Positions 1 through 8,597 of a DNA stretch of 64,000 nt are shown piece after piece (the first letter of the stretch is position 1; each line of letters starts with the position of its first letter). Under the pieces are notes generated by a model. That model saw only the letters and a list, made by a program, of their open reading frames with translations. It was not told the DNA's origin and did not search any database. The stretch spans positions 474,845 through 538,844 of the forward strand of contig NZ_JACSCH020000001.1 in assembly GCF_014451325.2 (NCBI RefSeq), given 5' to 3'. The translations under genes were made by a program, and so were the position numbers. The DNA is from Streptomyces sp. CB02980 (GTDB lineage Bacteria; Actinomycetota; Actinomycetes; Streptomycetales; Streptomycetaceae).

Positions 1-2
1 TC

Positions 3-872
3 GTGCAGAACAAGCGGTTCAGCATCAAGGAGACGCAGGAACAGCCCCCGTCCTGGGGCCTGGACCGGATCGACCAGGCCGACACGGCCGGCGACCAGAA
101 GTACACGTACCCCGACAACGGCGGGGAGGGCGTGACCGCGTACGTCATCGACACCGGCGTCCGGGTCTCGCACCAGGACTTCGGCGGCCGGGCGACCCAC
201 GGCTTCGACGCCGTGGACAACGACGACAGCGCCGACGACGGCAACGGCCACGGCACCCACGTGGCGGGCACCATCGCCGGCACCGCCCACGGAGTCGCCA
301 AGAAGGCCAAGGTCGTGGCCGTCCGCGTCCTCGACGACAGCGGCTCCGGCACCACCGAGCAGGTCGTGGCCGGCATCGACTGGGTGACCAAGAACCACTC
401 CGGGCCCTCGGTGGCGAACATGAGCCTCGGCGGCGGCGCCGACGAGGCCCTGGACGCGGCGGTCCAGCGGGCCATCGCCTCCGGCGTGACCTTCGCGGTG
501 GCGGCCGGCAACGAGTCCTCCGACGCCGGCCAGGGCTCGCCCTCCCGGGTGCCGGAGGCGCTCACCGTGGCGTCCAGCACCAAGGACGACCAGCAGTCGG
601 AGTTCTCGAACTTCGGCTCGGTGGTGGACCTGTACGCGCCCGGCTCGGAGATCACCTCGGCCTGGAACGACAGCGACACCGGCGTCAAGACGATCTCCGG
701 AACGTCGATGGCCAGCCCGCACGTGGCGGGTGCCGCGGCCCTCTACCTGGCGGCCAACCCGTCGGCGACGCCGGCCGACACGGCCGCCGCGCTGACCGGG
801 GCGGCCACCGCGGACGCCATCAAGAACCCGTCCTCCGGCACCGCGAACAAGCTCCTCAAGGTGACGCCGTAA
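3..872 (+). CDS. Secreted subtilisin-family serine protease (S8), 5' partial
   Basis: Endopeptidase of family S8, expected to act outside the cell. The window opens inside the gene, so the signal peptide and I9 propeptide are missing; the first in-frame GTG is unlikely to be the start, because PPSWGLDRIDQ normally follows the propeptide in this family. All three catalytic motifs are visible: Asp in VIDTGV (visible residue about 50), His in NGHGTHVAGT (about 83) and Ser in GTSMASPHVAG near the end, with the oxyanion Asn in AAGNES. The protein stops soon after the catalytic domain, with no PPC or binding module. A strong terminator lies 50 bp downstream. Confidence 0.93.
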   Translation: MQNKRFSIKETQEQPPSWGLDRIDQADTAGDQKYTYPDNGGEGVTAYVIDTGVRVSHQDFGGRATHGFDAVDNDDSADDGNGHGTHVAGTIAGTAHGVAKKAKVVAVRVLDDSGSGTTEQVVAGIDWVTKNHSGPSVANMSLGGGADEALDAAVQRAIASGVTFAVAAGNESSDAGQGSPSRVPEALTVASSTKDDQQSEFSNFGSVVDLYAPGSEITSAWNDSDTGVKTISGTSMASPHVAGAAALYLAANPSATPADTAAALTGAATADAIKNPSSGTANKLLKVTP

Positions 873-923
873 CAGCGTGTCCACGACTCGCCGGGGCCGT
901 ATCCGCCCCCGATGAGCTGTGAA

Positions 924-959
924 GAGGTGGCCCTCCACACACCCGTGGAGGGCCACCTC
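924..959 (+). terminator. Intrinsic-type hairpin after the S8 protease
   Basis: A perfect 15-bp inverted repeat (GAGGTGGCCCTCCAC and its complement) with a 6-nt loop lies between the protease stop and the next start. It has no T tract, which is normal for actinobacterial terminators. Confidence 0.85.
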
Positions 960-987
960 CTTCGGTTCGGTGCCCGATACTGCTGGG

Positions 988-1782
988 ATGCCGCAGACGC
1001 CGCCCGCCGCGCTCCCCGAGCCGATATCGGCCGAGCCGCCGCACCGCCCGGACCTCACCCTGCTCACCCAGTCCTGGCTCGACCTGGCGTTCCTGCACTG
1101 GGCCGTGGACCCCGCCGACGTGGCCCCGCTCCTGCCCGCCGGAACCGTGCCCGACACCCACGACGGCGTCACCTACGTGGGCCTGGTCGCCTTCCGGATG
1201 CACCGGGTCGGCTGGCTCCGGCTCCCCGGGATCCCGTATCTCGGGACCTTCCCCGAGACCAACGTCCGGCTCTACTCCGTGGACGCCCACGGGCGCCGGG
1301 GTGTCGTCTTCCGCTCCCTCGACGCGTCCCGGCTGATCCCGGTGGCCGTCGGACGGTGGGCGTTCCGGATCCCGTACGTCTGGTCCAGGATGAGCATCCG
1401 GAACGACGGCTCCACCGTGACGTACACCAGCAGCCGGCGCTGGCCCGGCCCGCGCGGCGCGCGCAGCGCGATCAGCGTGGAGGTCGGGGAGCCGGTGGAG
1501 GAGCCCACCGCGCTCGAACACTTCCTGACCGCCCGCTGGGGCATGCACAGCTCGTTCCGCGGGCGGCCGCTCTATCTCCCGAACACCCACCCGCGCTGGC
1601 CGCTGCACCGCGCCCGGCTGCTCGACTGCGACGAGACGCTGCTCACCGCGGCCGGTCTGGAGCGGCCGTCCGGCCCGCCGGTGAGCGTGCTCTACTCGCC
1701 GTGCGTGCCGGTCCGCTTCAGTGCCCCGCCGAGGGATCCGCGGGTCGTGTCGATCCCGCGCCCGAGGGACGGGGACAGGTAG
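988..1782 (+). CDS. DUF2071 (YqjF-like) protein
   Basis: Protein of the DUF2071/YqjF family, about 264 residues from this start; the biochemical role is unknown. Family-type features are the opening LTQSWLDLAFLHWAVDP segment, then TYVGLVAFRM, a central FPETNVRLYSVD strand and the final VSVLYSPCVPVRF stretch. I prefer the ATG at 988 over the in-frame ATG at 919, because the longer version would be translated from inside the upstream terminator stem. It is cytoplasmic, with no signal or membrane segment. It converges on the SRPBCC gene 13 bp downstream. Confidence 0.8.
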   Translation: MPQTPPAALPEPISAEPPHRPDLTLLTQSWLDLAFLHWAVDPADVAPLLPAGTVPDTHDGVTYVGLVAFRMHRVGWLRLPGIPYLGTFPETNVRLYSVDAHGRRGVVFRSLDASRLIPVAVGRWAFRIPYVWSRMSIRNDGSTVTYTSSRRWPGPRGARSAISVEVGEPVEEPTALEHFLTARWGMHSSFRGRPLYLPNTHPRWPLHRARLLDCDETLLTAAGLERPSGPPVSVLYSPCVPVRFSAPPRDPRVVSIPRPRDGDR

Positions 1783-1795
1783 CTCGCTCGCGGTC

Positions 1796-2254
1796 TCAGC
1801 GCGGGGCGATCCCCGCCTCCGCCGCCCCCTTGATCCGGGCGCCGAAACCGGGGGCGTCCTTGCGGGCGGCCGAGAGCGCCAGGCCGGCGAGGAGTTTGCC
1901 CACGCCGTGGCCTTCGAGGACGTTGTAGATCCGGACCTGGGTCCGGCCGTCGGTGAGCGGTTCCAGGTCGTAGCCACCCTCACTCGCCGTGATGAGGTTC
2001 TTCGACACCTCCGCCCAGCGGATCTTCACGGGCGCTTCGAGGGCGGTGATGCGGAACTCCCTCGCGGTCTTCATCCCGGCGTCCTTGACGGTGCTCCGGA
2101 AGACGGTGCCCACGGCGGTCGGGGTGTCCGGGACCCGCTCGATCCTGAGCACCCGGGGGCTGAACTCCGGATCGTTGCGTCCGTCGGCGAGAAAGGCGAA
2201 CACGTCCTCCACCGGCCGATCGACCTCGAACGTCGCTTCGAACTGTCCAGTCAT
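1796..2254 (-). CDS. SRPBCC-fold (START-like) small protein
   Basis: A 152-residue protein of the SRPBCC superfamily, which binds hydrophobic ligands or acts as a cyclase or dehydratase. Visible hallmarks are the N-terminal EATFEVDRPVEDVFAFLADGR segment, the central FRITALEAPVKIRWAE strand pair and a C-terminal helix rich in Leu and Ala. The ATG at 2254 is chosen because the family pattern begins directly after it; an upstream ATG would add about 20 low-complexity residues. It converges with the DUF2071 gene. No ligand or partner is evident from context. Confidence 0.75.
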   Translation of the reverse strand: MTGQFEATFEVDRPVEDVFAFLADGRNDPEFSPRVLRIERVPDTPTAVGTVFRSTVKDAGMKTAREFRITALEAPVKIRWAEVSKNLITASEGGYDLEPLTDGRTQVRIYNVLEGHGVGKLLAGLALSAARKDAPGFGARIKGAAEAGIAPR

Positions 2255-2515
2255 GGGCACCCCAGATCGATCGAGCGGCGCCCCCGCACGCGCCTGCGGC
2301 GACGAGGCGTTCACCCTCGCCGTAGCACCGCGACTGTCGTAGCGGCATCACGACACTACGTGACCGCCGGCCCGCCCGCCCGGTGAGCGGCGCGCTCTCC
2401 CCGTCGGTACGTCTCCACTGCCGCGCCCGGACATCGGACGTTTCTCTCCGGGTAGCGCCCGCCCTCGTCGTACGTCAATGACGGTGGAGGCGGAGGAGCG
2501 AGTCGGGACAGCAGG

Positions 2516-3187
2516 TCACAGCGCGCTGTCGAGCCAGCGGACGACGTTGGAGATGTGGATCGTCGCCCAGGCCTCCGCCGTCCGCGCGTCCCGCGCGGCG
2601 AGCGCGTCCAGGATCGCCCGGTGCTCCGACAGGGTCCGGGCCACGGCCGTCTCCTCGGTGATGCCGCGCCACAGCCGCGCCCGTACGGTGGCCCCGGAGA
2701 TGCTGTCGAGGAGCGAGCACAGCAGGGGAATCCCGGAGGCCGCCGCGATGCGCCGGTGGAACTCCAGGTCGCTGGCGACGAGTTCGTCCAGACTCGGGGC
2801 GTCACCGAGCCGGTCGAGGAGCTCCCCGAGCTCCCTGATCTCGCCCTCGGGGATGCGCTCCGCCGCCAGCGCGGTCGCCGCCGGCTCCAGGATGCCCCGT
2901 ACCTTCAGGGCCTGGAGCGCCTGGTCGTCCTGGTGGAAGTCCAGGACGAACGACACCGCTTCGAGCAGCAGCGGCGGTTCGAGGCTGGAGACGTACGTCC
3001 CGTCGCCCTGCCGTACGTCGAGGATGTTCAGCAGGGACAGCGCCTTCACCGCCTCGCGCAGGGAGTTGCGCGACAGGCCCAGTTCGGCGGCGAGGTCGGC
3101 CTCCTTGGGCAGCCGGTCCCCCGGGCGCAGCGCGCCGGAGACGATCATCTCCTTGATCTTGCCGATCGCCTCGTCCGTAACCGCCAC
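2516..3187 (-). CDS. FadR-type GntR transcriptional regulator (FCD domain)
   Basis: DNA-binding regulator of 223 residues. The N-terminal winged helix (about 5-70) contains the GntR signature PGDRLPKEADLAAELGLSRNSLREAVKAL followed by the QGDGTYV wing. Residues 90-220 form the helical FCD ligand domain, with the metal or acid-binding pattern D-x3-H (ASDLEFHRRI) and a later EHRAILDAL helix. The GTG start is supported by AGGAGG 6 nt upstream. An 11-bp palindrome 26 bp ahead of the start suggests autoregulation, and the same palindrome lies at 13.2 kb. By position it is the likely regulator of the adjacent PL6/GH29/hexarate locus. Confidence 0.9.
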   Translation of the reverse strand: MAVTDEAIGKIKEMIVSGALRPGDRLPKEADLAAELGLSRNSLREAVKALSLLNILDVRQGDGTYVSSLEPPLLLEAVSFVLDFHQDDQALQALKVRGILEPAATALAAERIPEGEIRELGELLDRLGDAPSLDELVASDLEFHRRIAAASGIPLLCSLLDSISGATVRARLWRGITEETAVARTLSEHRAILDALAARDARTAEAWATIHISNVVRWLDSAL

Positions 3188-3210
3188 AGCGTCCTCCTGT
3201 CCAAGGCCAT

Positions 3211-3225
3211 ATACATCGGATGTGT
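3211..3225. promoter_or_regulatory. Candidate GntR operator upstream of its own gene
   Basis: ATACATCGGATGTGT contains the palindrome ACATCGGATGT (3213-3223), just upstream of the regulator's start. The same core with a C centre occurs at 13209-13219. FCD-type GntR proteins bind short palindromes of this kind, so assignment to this regulator is inference. Confidence 0.6.
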
Positions 3226-3340
3226 CTGCCGGGCGCCACCTTACTGCAGGGTGGCGTGGGGCCGGCCGGCCCCGTCCACGAGGGGAGGTTCAGGGGACGA
3301 CAGCCGGCCCGGAGCGGACGTACGACGGGCCGACTGTCCT

Positions 3341-3398
3341 TCACCGCTCTCCCTTCCCGCTCTCCCTCCCCGCTCCCCTTCTCCGCTCCCCTTCCCCG
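3341..3398. repeat. Pyrimidine-rich imperfect tandem repeat
   Basis: About 58 nt of almost pure C/T on the plus strand, built from four imperfect copies of a 12-14-nt unit beginning CCGCT. It directly follows the stop of the PL6 gene, so the transcript there would be purine-rich. No canonical terminator hairpin is visible at this end of the operon. Confidence 0.6.
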
Positions 3399-4859
3399 TC
3401 AGCGGGCGTTGGGGCCCACGTCCGCCGGGGTCAGCGGCCGGCGGATCGGCGTCGCCGTCGCGTACTCGTCGGCACCGACGTCGCGCACGCTGCCCCGCGC
3501 GTCGCCGTCGATGTCATGGGTGACCGGCGCCGGGGACAGCGTGGCCGCGCCGATCGCCCGGCTCGTGCTGGACAGGCGGTACACCCCGTCGGAGCCCCGT
3601 AGCAGGCGGGGGTCGGCCCGCAGGAACCCGCCGGCGGGGATGTTCCCGTCGGCCGCCGCGCCGAACAGGATGTTGCTCTGCCAGGTGAAGCGGACCGTGG
3701 TCGCCATCTCGACCAGGCTGCCGGTCTGCCCGACCAGCAGATTGTCGGCGACGGTGACGTCGCGGGGTTCGTGCGGGCGGTGGCTCTCGCCCGAGAGCGC
3801 GCCGCCCGCGTTGTCGAGGAGGGTGTTGTGGGCGATGAGCACGCGGTCGGGTGCGTCGTTGCCCCGGCGGGCCTCGGCCGATTCGCCGGGGACGTGGTCG
3901 CGTTCCGTTCCGCTGCCGATGACCATCGCCCGCCCGCTGAGGCCGGCCAGGTAGTTGTTGACGATGACGTGGTCGTTCCCGTAGATCCGCACGCCCTCCT
4001 CGCCGCCGATGAGGTAGTTGCTGTCGACGAGGGTGCCGTTGCCGTGGCGCAGGACGATGCCGCCGAGGCTGTCGCGGATCGTGTTGTAGCGGATGACGTT
4101 GTCGGAGCTCTTGACGGAGATGGCCTCGGGGTCGCCGTCGGCCCGCTCGAACAGGTTGTACTCGACGAGCGCGTGCGCGCTGGACAGGGCACGGGGGCTG
4201 ACGCCGAGGCGGATCGGTTCGCCGCCGTTGGCGCCCGCGAAGGTGTGGTCGGAGAAGTGGTTGCGGTGGACGTGCACGCCCTGGGCCATGGCTTCGCTGC
4301 CCGAGCCCTCGATGCCGAGGAAGATGCCGAGCGTGGTCTTGCCGTGGAAGTGGTTGCGGTCGATCACGGCCTCGTCGCCGCGCACCATGACCCAGTGCAG
4401 GCCCTCGATGTCCGCGAGCTGGAAGTCGTTGCGGGTGAGCCGGATGTACGTGCAGGTCGGCGGGATCTCCAGGGTGGTGCTCTGGCGGAAGGAGAAGCCG
4501 CTCACGGTCACGTTGCTGGACGCGTCGAAGACGAAGCTCCGCTCGCCACGCAGCACGGCGCCGCCCCGTGACGCGGCGACGATGGTGATCGGCGCGGTGC
4601 GGGAGCCGTTCTTGCCGCTGATGGTGAGGGGCTTGGCGGCGGGGACGGTGTAGGTGCCGTTCGCGAGGACGATGCGGGTGCCGGGTCCCGCCGCGTCGAT
4701 CGCGTCCTGGAGGTCGTCCAGGGAGCCGACGTCGACGGTGGGACCCAGTGGGCGCGCGGGTTCGCACCGGGCGGCATTCGCGTACGCCGGGGCGGAGAGG
4801 GGCAGGACGGCGGCTGCCGCCCCTACAGCGGTGCCGGTGAGGAACGTGCGTCGTTGCAT
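3399..4859 (-). CDS. Tat-exported polysaccharide lyase family 6 (chondroitinase B/alginate lyase type)
   Basis: Predicted extracellular beta-elimination lyase with a right-handed parallel beta-helix, 486 residues. The start is the ATG giving MQRRTFLTG, a Tat signal (RRTFL) with an AYA cleavage region. The family core is clear: NHFHGK near 170, EPIRLGVS near 215, then SVKSSDNVIRYNT and LRHGNG with Lys250 and Arg271. These correspond to the catalytic Lys/Arg pair of PL6 enzymes. PL6 members cut chondroitin/dermatan or alginate; the actual substrate here is unknown. It is the last gene of the operon, 44 bp after the fucosidase gene. Confidence 0.85.
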   Translation of the reverse strand: MQRRTFLTGTAVGAAAAVLPLSAPAYANAARCEPARPLGPTVDVGSLDDLQDAIDAAGPGTRIVLANGTYTVPAAKPLTISGKNGSRTAPITIVAASRGGAVLRGERSFVFDASSNVTVSGFSFRQSTTLEIPPTCTYIRLTRNDFQLADIEGLHWVMVRGDEAVIDRNHFHGKTTLGIFLGIEGSGSEAMAQGVHVHRNHFSDHTFAGANGGEPIRLGVSPRALSSAHALVEYNLFERADGDPEAISVKSSDNVIRYNTIRDSLGGIVLRHGNGTLVDSNYLIGGEEGVRIYGNDHVIVNNYLAGLSGRAMVIGSGTERDHVPGESAEARRGNDAPDRVLIAHNTLLDNAGGALSGESHRPHEPRDVTVADNLLVGQTGSLVEMATTVRFTWQSNILFGAAADGNIPAGGFLRADPRLLRGSDGVYRLSSTSRAIGAATLSPAPVTHDIDGDARGSVRDVGADEYATATPIRRPLTPADVGPNAR

Positions 4860-4903
4860 GGTGCCTCCGTGATCGGTCGGATGAGTGGTACGCGTACGGC
4901 CCG

Positions 4904-6235
4904 TCACATCGAGGCGCCGGGCCCGGACGGGTCCGTCAGGTGCAGCTCGATGACGGGCACGGGTGTGTCGGGCCGCTGCACCGGGAGCCGGAGCGTGAGG
5001 GTGCCGGCCGGCTGGCCGCCCATCTGGGTGTTCATCGCCGGGCGGTCGGGGTCGAGCGGTTCCTGGACGATCTCCGAGGCGTCGTTCAGGAGTTGGGCGT
5101 AGCGCACCCGGCCCGCGAGACCGGGCAGGTGCAGATGGCGCAGCGGCCAGGAGAAGAGGTGGACGTAGAGCCGGTCGCCGCGCTGGGTGTACCGGCAGTC
5201 GGCGGGCGGGGTGTACGGGGAGGGGCCGCAGCCGCGTACGGACCGTTCGTGCAGGTCGGTCCAGCGGCCGATCTCGGCGAGGGCGGCGGTGTCGCGCGGG
5301 TCGAGGTCGCCCCGGCCGGTGGGGCCGACGTTGAGCAGGAGGTTGCCGCCCTTGGAGACGCCGTCGACAAGCATCCGGATGAGCAGGTCGGGGCTCTTGT
5401 GGTCGAGGTTGTCCCGGTCGTAGCCCCAGCTTCCGTTGAGGGTCTGGCACGCCTCCCACCGGACGGGCCGGCCGTCGACGGTCATCGGGGCGGACGGCTG
5501 GTACTGCTCGGGCGTGACGAAGTCCCCCGGGAGGCCGGCCCGGTCGTTGACCAGGATGTGCGGCTGGAGCTCGCGGACCATCGCCATGAGCCGCGGGGAG
5601 TCCCAGTCGTCGGGGCCCTTGCCGCCCCACCATTCGCGGCCCGCGTAGGAGAAGTCGAAGAAGAGGTAGTCGACGCGTCCGTACTCCGTGAGCAGTTCGC
5701 GTACCTGGCCGTGCAGATACTCCTGGTACGCGCGGATGTCGCGGTCCGCGGCCGCGGCCTTGAACTCCTCGTCGTCGCGCTGCGGGTGCGTTCCGTCGAC
5801 GGGGAACGACGGGTGGTGCCAGTCGATCAGGGAGTGGTAGAAGCCGACCTTGAGGCCCTCGGCGCGGCACGCCTCGACGAACGGTCCGACCAGGTCGCGG
5901 CCGTGGGGTGTCTTCGTCACCTTGTAGTCGGTGAGCCGGCTGTCCCAGAGGCAGAAGCCGTCGTGGTGCTTGGTGGTCAGCACGACGTACCGCATGCCGG
6001 CGGCCTTCGCCGTCCGCGCCCACCGGACCGGGTCGTAGCGGTCGGGGTCGAAGTGGTCGAAGTACACCTGGTACTGCTCGTCCGTCATCTTCTCCCGGGT
6101 CTTCACCCACTCGTGGCGCGCGGCGAGGGAGTAGAGGCCCCAGTGGACGAACATGCCGAAGCGGTCGTGGGTGAACCAGGTCGTGTCGGGCGAAGGGGCC
6201 GACAGGAGGTCGGCGTCGGCGCTGGTGGAGGTCAT
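4904..6235 (-). CDS. GH29 alpha-L-fucosidase, cytoplasmic
   Basis: Retaining alpha-L-fucosidase of family GH29, 443 residues. It shows the family segments FGMFVHWGLYS near 27, TTKHHDGFCLWDS near 88 and RVDYLFFDFS near 187, where Asp194 sits at the nucleophile position. SKGGNLLLNVGPTG and a C-terminal beta-domain complete the fold. There is no signal peptide, so it should act on imported oligosaccharides rather than on the polymer. The ATG at 6235 fits the family N-terminus. It lies 50 bp downstream of the glucarate dehydratase gene and 44 bp upstream of the PL6 gene, in one operon. Confidence 0.9.
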   Translation of the reverse strand: MTSTSADADLLSAPSPDTTWFTHDRFGMFVHWGLYSLAARHEWVKTREKMTDEQYQVYFDHFDPDRYDPVRWARTAKAAGMRYVVLTTKHHDGFCLWDSRLTDYKVTKTPHGRDLVGPFVEACRAEGLKVGFYHSLIDWHHPSFPVDGTHPQRDDEEFKAAAADRDIRAYQEYLHGQVRELLTEYGRVDYLFFDFSYAGREWWGGKGPDDWDSPRLMAMVRELQPHILVNDRAGLPGDFVTPEQYQPSAPMTVDGRPVRWEACQTLNGSWGYDRDNLDHKSPDLLIRMLVDGVSKGGNLLLNVGPTGRGDLDPRDTAALAEIGRWTDLHERSVRGCGPSPYTPPADCRYTQRGDRLYVHLFSWPLRHLHLPGLAGRVRYAQLLNDASEIVQEPLDPDRPAMNTQMGGQPAGTLTLRLPVQRPDTPVPVIELHLTDPSGPGASM

Positions 6236-6285
6236 GGGGCATCGTTCCTGTGCGGTCGGGAGGGGCGGGCGGTCCGGCGACGCCG

Positions 6286-7554
6286 TCAGGCCGGTTCGTG
6301 GACGTCTTCGCGGAGCCGTACGTCGGGGGCGACGCGGGCCAGGTAGCCGGCGTCGTCGCGACGGGTCAGGCCGCACGCCAGGTACTGCTCGTGCAGCCGG
6401 TCCAGTGCGTCGCGGTCGAGCTCGACGCCGAGTCCGGGTGTCCGCGGGACGGTGACCGCGCCGTCCGCGAAGCTCCACGGTGTGGTGACGACGTCGTCCT
6501 CGGGCCGCTTCCAGGGCCAGTGGGTGTCCAGGTCGTGGGTGAGGGCGGGGGTCGCGGCGGCGAGGTGGACCATCGCGGCGAGGCTGATCCCGAGGTGAGA
6601 GTTGGAGTGCATGGACATCCCGATGCCGAAGTGGTGGCAGGCGGTCGCCAGGTGCTGGGTGGCCTTGAGGCCGCCCCAGAAGTGGTGGTCGCCGAGCAGC
6701 ACGCCGACGGCCCGGGCGGGGATCGCCTCGGTCAGGTGCTCCCAGGTGACCACGCACATGTTGGTGGCGAGGGGCATCGGGGCGGTCCGGGCGAGGTCCG
6801 CCATGGCGGGGATGCCGGCGACCGGGTCCTCGAGGTACTCCAGTACTCCCGTCAGCTCGTCGGCCACCCGGGCGGCGGTCTCCGGGTCCCAGCTCGCGTT
6901 GGGGTCGAGGCGGAGCGGATGGTCCGGGAACGCCTCGCGCAGGGCACGGATCGCGGCGACCTCGTCGTCCGGAGGGAGTACGCCGCCCTTGAGCTTGAAC
7001 GAGCGGAAGCCGAATCGGTTCGCCAGGAGCCGGGCCTGCGCCACGAGTCCGGCCGGGTCGAGGGCCGGTCCCCACGTGTCCGGCTCGTGGCCGGGGTGCG
7101 CGGCCCACTTCGCGAACAGGTAGCCGCAGAAGTCGATCCGGTCGCGGGCGGCGCCGCCGAGGAGGTCGGACACGGGCCTGCCGAGGTGTTTGCCCTGGAG
7201 GTCGTGGCAGGCCACCTCGAACGGCGAGGTGACGCCGGCGACCGTCTTGGCGGCCCCGCCGTCACCGATGAGGCCGTGGGCGTCGCGCGCCACCCGGCCG
7301 CCGACGATCGCGGTGACTCTCCGGGACAGCTCGTTGAGGTCGAAGGCGTCGAGGCCGGGCAGGTCCTCGGCGACGGCGCGGAGCAGTTCGAGGTGGGCGG
7401 CGTCGCCGTAGCTCTCGCCCAGGCCGTAGGCGCCGGTGTCGGTCCTGACCTCCACCACCGCGCGCAGGGCGTACGGCTCGTGGACGCCTACGGCGTTGAG
7501 CAGCGGCGGGTCGGCGAAGGCGACGGGGGTGACGACGACGGAGGTGACCTTCAC
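6286..7554 (-). CDS. gudD: Glucarate dehydratase-family enolase-superfamily enzyme
   Basis: Predicted to dehydrate D-glucarate (or a related hexarate) to 5-dehydro-4-deoxyglucarate; 422 residues. The glucarate dehydratase signature set is present: catalytic Lys pair in FKLKGG (187/189), metal ligands in RLDPNASWDP (Asp217), LEDPVAG (Glu242) and ATNMCV (Asn265), Asp289 in LGDHHFWGG, and the catalytic His in SMHSNSHLGIS (316). The GTG start overlaps the upstream kdgD stop as GTGA, implying translational coupling. The pairing with kdgD supports hexarate catabolism; galactarate as substrate cannot be excluded. Confidence 0.88.
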   Translation of the reverse strand: MKVTSVVVTPVAFADPPLLNAVGVHEPYALRAVVEVRTDTGAYGLGESYGDAAHLELLRAVAEDLPGLDAFDLNELSRRVTAIVGGRVARDAHGLIGDGGAAKTVAGVTSPFEVACHDLQGKHLGRPVSDLLGGAARDRIDFCGYLFAKWAAHPGHEPDTWGPALDPAGLVAQARLLANRFGFRSFKLKGGVLPPDDEVAAIRALREAFPDHPLRLDPNASWDPETAARVADELTGVLEYLEDPVAGIPAMADLARTAPMPLATNMCVVTWEHLTEAIPARAVGVLLGDHHFWGGLKATQHLATACHHFGIGMSMHSNSHLGISLAAMVHLAAATPALTHDLDTHWPWKRPEDDVVTTPWSFADGAVTVPRTPGLGVELDRDALDRLHEQYLACGLTRRDDAGYLARVAPDVRLREDVHEPA

Positions 7555-8561
7555 GAGGCCACCGCCACGGCGGTGGCGCCCTGTTCCGGAGTGCGTTCGG
7601 CGCCGGCGCCTTTCGTCACGGCGGGCTCGGCACCGCCGCCGCCCTTCAGTTCGGCCAGCGCGCGCCGGCCCTGGGCCAGGAGGTCCTTCAACCGGTCGAC
7701 GTGGTCCGCTGCCGCGTCCACCAGGGGTGCGCGGACGTGGCCGACGTCGAGCGAGCGCAGGCGGGCTCCGGCCTTGACGAGGGAGACGGCGTAGCCGGGG
7801 ACCTGGTCGCGGAGGGCGGTCAGCGGCAGGTAGAAGTCGGCGAGGAGCCGGCCGGTGGTGGCGGTGTCGCCGGTCGTCAGGGCCGTGTGGAAGGCGCGGG
7901 CGATGTCGGGGGCGAAGCACAGGACGGCGGAGGAGTAGTCGCGGATGCCGATGGCCCGGCAGGCGGTCGCGCTGACCTCGGCGGTGGGCAGGCCGTTGAG
8001 GAAGGCGAAGGTCTCGGCGCGGGGGTGGCCGCTGGTGCGTACGGCGGTGACCATGCGTGCCATCGAGTCCAGGTCGCCGTTGCCCTCCTTGATCCCGGCG
8101 ACCTGGGGCACGGAGAGGAGCCGGAGGGCGGTGGACGCGCCGATCCTGGCGAGGCCGCGCCGGTAGACGAGGACGGGGAGGCGTCCGGCGCGGGCGACGG
8201 ACTCCACATAGGCGAGGTAGCCGTCCTCGGTGCCGCCGACGAGGTACGGGGGCAGCAGCAGGATCCCGTCGGCGCCCGCGTCCGAGGCGGCGGCGACGGC
8301 TGCCCGGGCGTTGCCGAGGCCTCCGCCGGCGCCCGCGAAGACGGGCACGCGGCCGGCGACGACGCGTACGGCGTGCCGGACGACCTCGGCGTACTCGGGG
8401 GCGCTGAGCGAGGAGTACTCCCCCGTGCCGCAGGCGACGAAGAGCGCGGCGGGGCCGTGGGCGAGCTGGTCCTCGACGTGGTCGGCGAGCACGCCCGTGT
8501 TCACCTCGTCGGCGGGGGTGAACGGCGTGAGCGGGAAGGACATCAGGCCGGACGGGATCAC
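7551..8561 (-). CDS. kdgD: 5-dehydro-4-deoxyglucarate dehydratase (DapA/NAL superfamily)
   Basis: Class I aldolase-fold enzyme of 336 residues. It is expected to convert 5-dehydro-4-deoxyglucarate to 2-oxoglutarate semialdehyde, CO2 and water. The N-terminus has the family FPLTPF motif, CGTGEYSSLS near 44, Tyr133 in VLVYRR and the Schiff-base Lys158 in AGIKEGNGD. The last 35 residues are a low-complexity Ala/Gly/Glu tail not needed by the family. A GTG start follows the permease gene by 36 bp. No semialdehyde dehydrogenase is present in the operon, so the last step must be encoded elsewhere. Confidence 0.87.
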   Translation of the reverse strand: MIPSGLMSFPLTPFTPADEVNTGVLADHVEDQLAHGPAALFVACGTGEYSSLSAPEYAEVVRHAVRVVAGRVPVFAGAGGGLGNARAAVAAASDAGADGILLLPPYLVGGTEDGYLAYVESVARAGRLPVLVYRRGLARIGASTALRLLSVPQVAGIKEGNGDLDSMARMVTAVRTSGHPRAETFAFLNGLPTAEVSATACRAIGIRDYSSAVLCFAPDIARAFHTALTTGDTATTGRLLADFYLPLTALRDQVPGYAVSLVKAGARLRSLDVGHVRAPLVDAAADHVDRLKDLLAQGRRALAELKGGGGAEPAVTKGAGAERTPEQGATAVAVAS

Positions 8562-8597
8562 GGGTGGTGGTCCTTTCGGAGGGGTCGGCCGTTCGGG

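Noticed and set aside
919..987. Upstream ATG for the DUF2071 protein
   Set aside because: It would require translation starting within the protease terminator hairpin; the ATG at 988 fits the family N-terminus.
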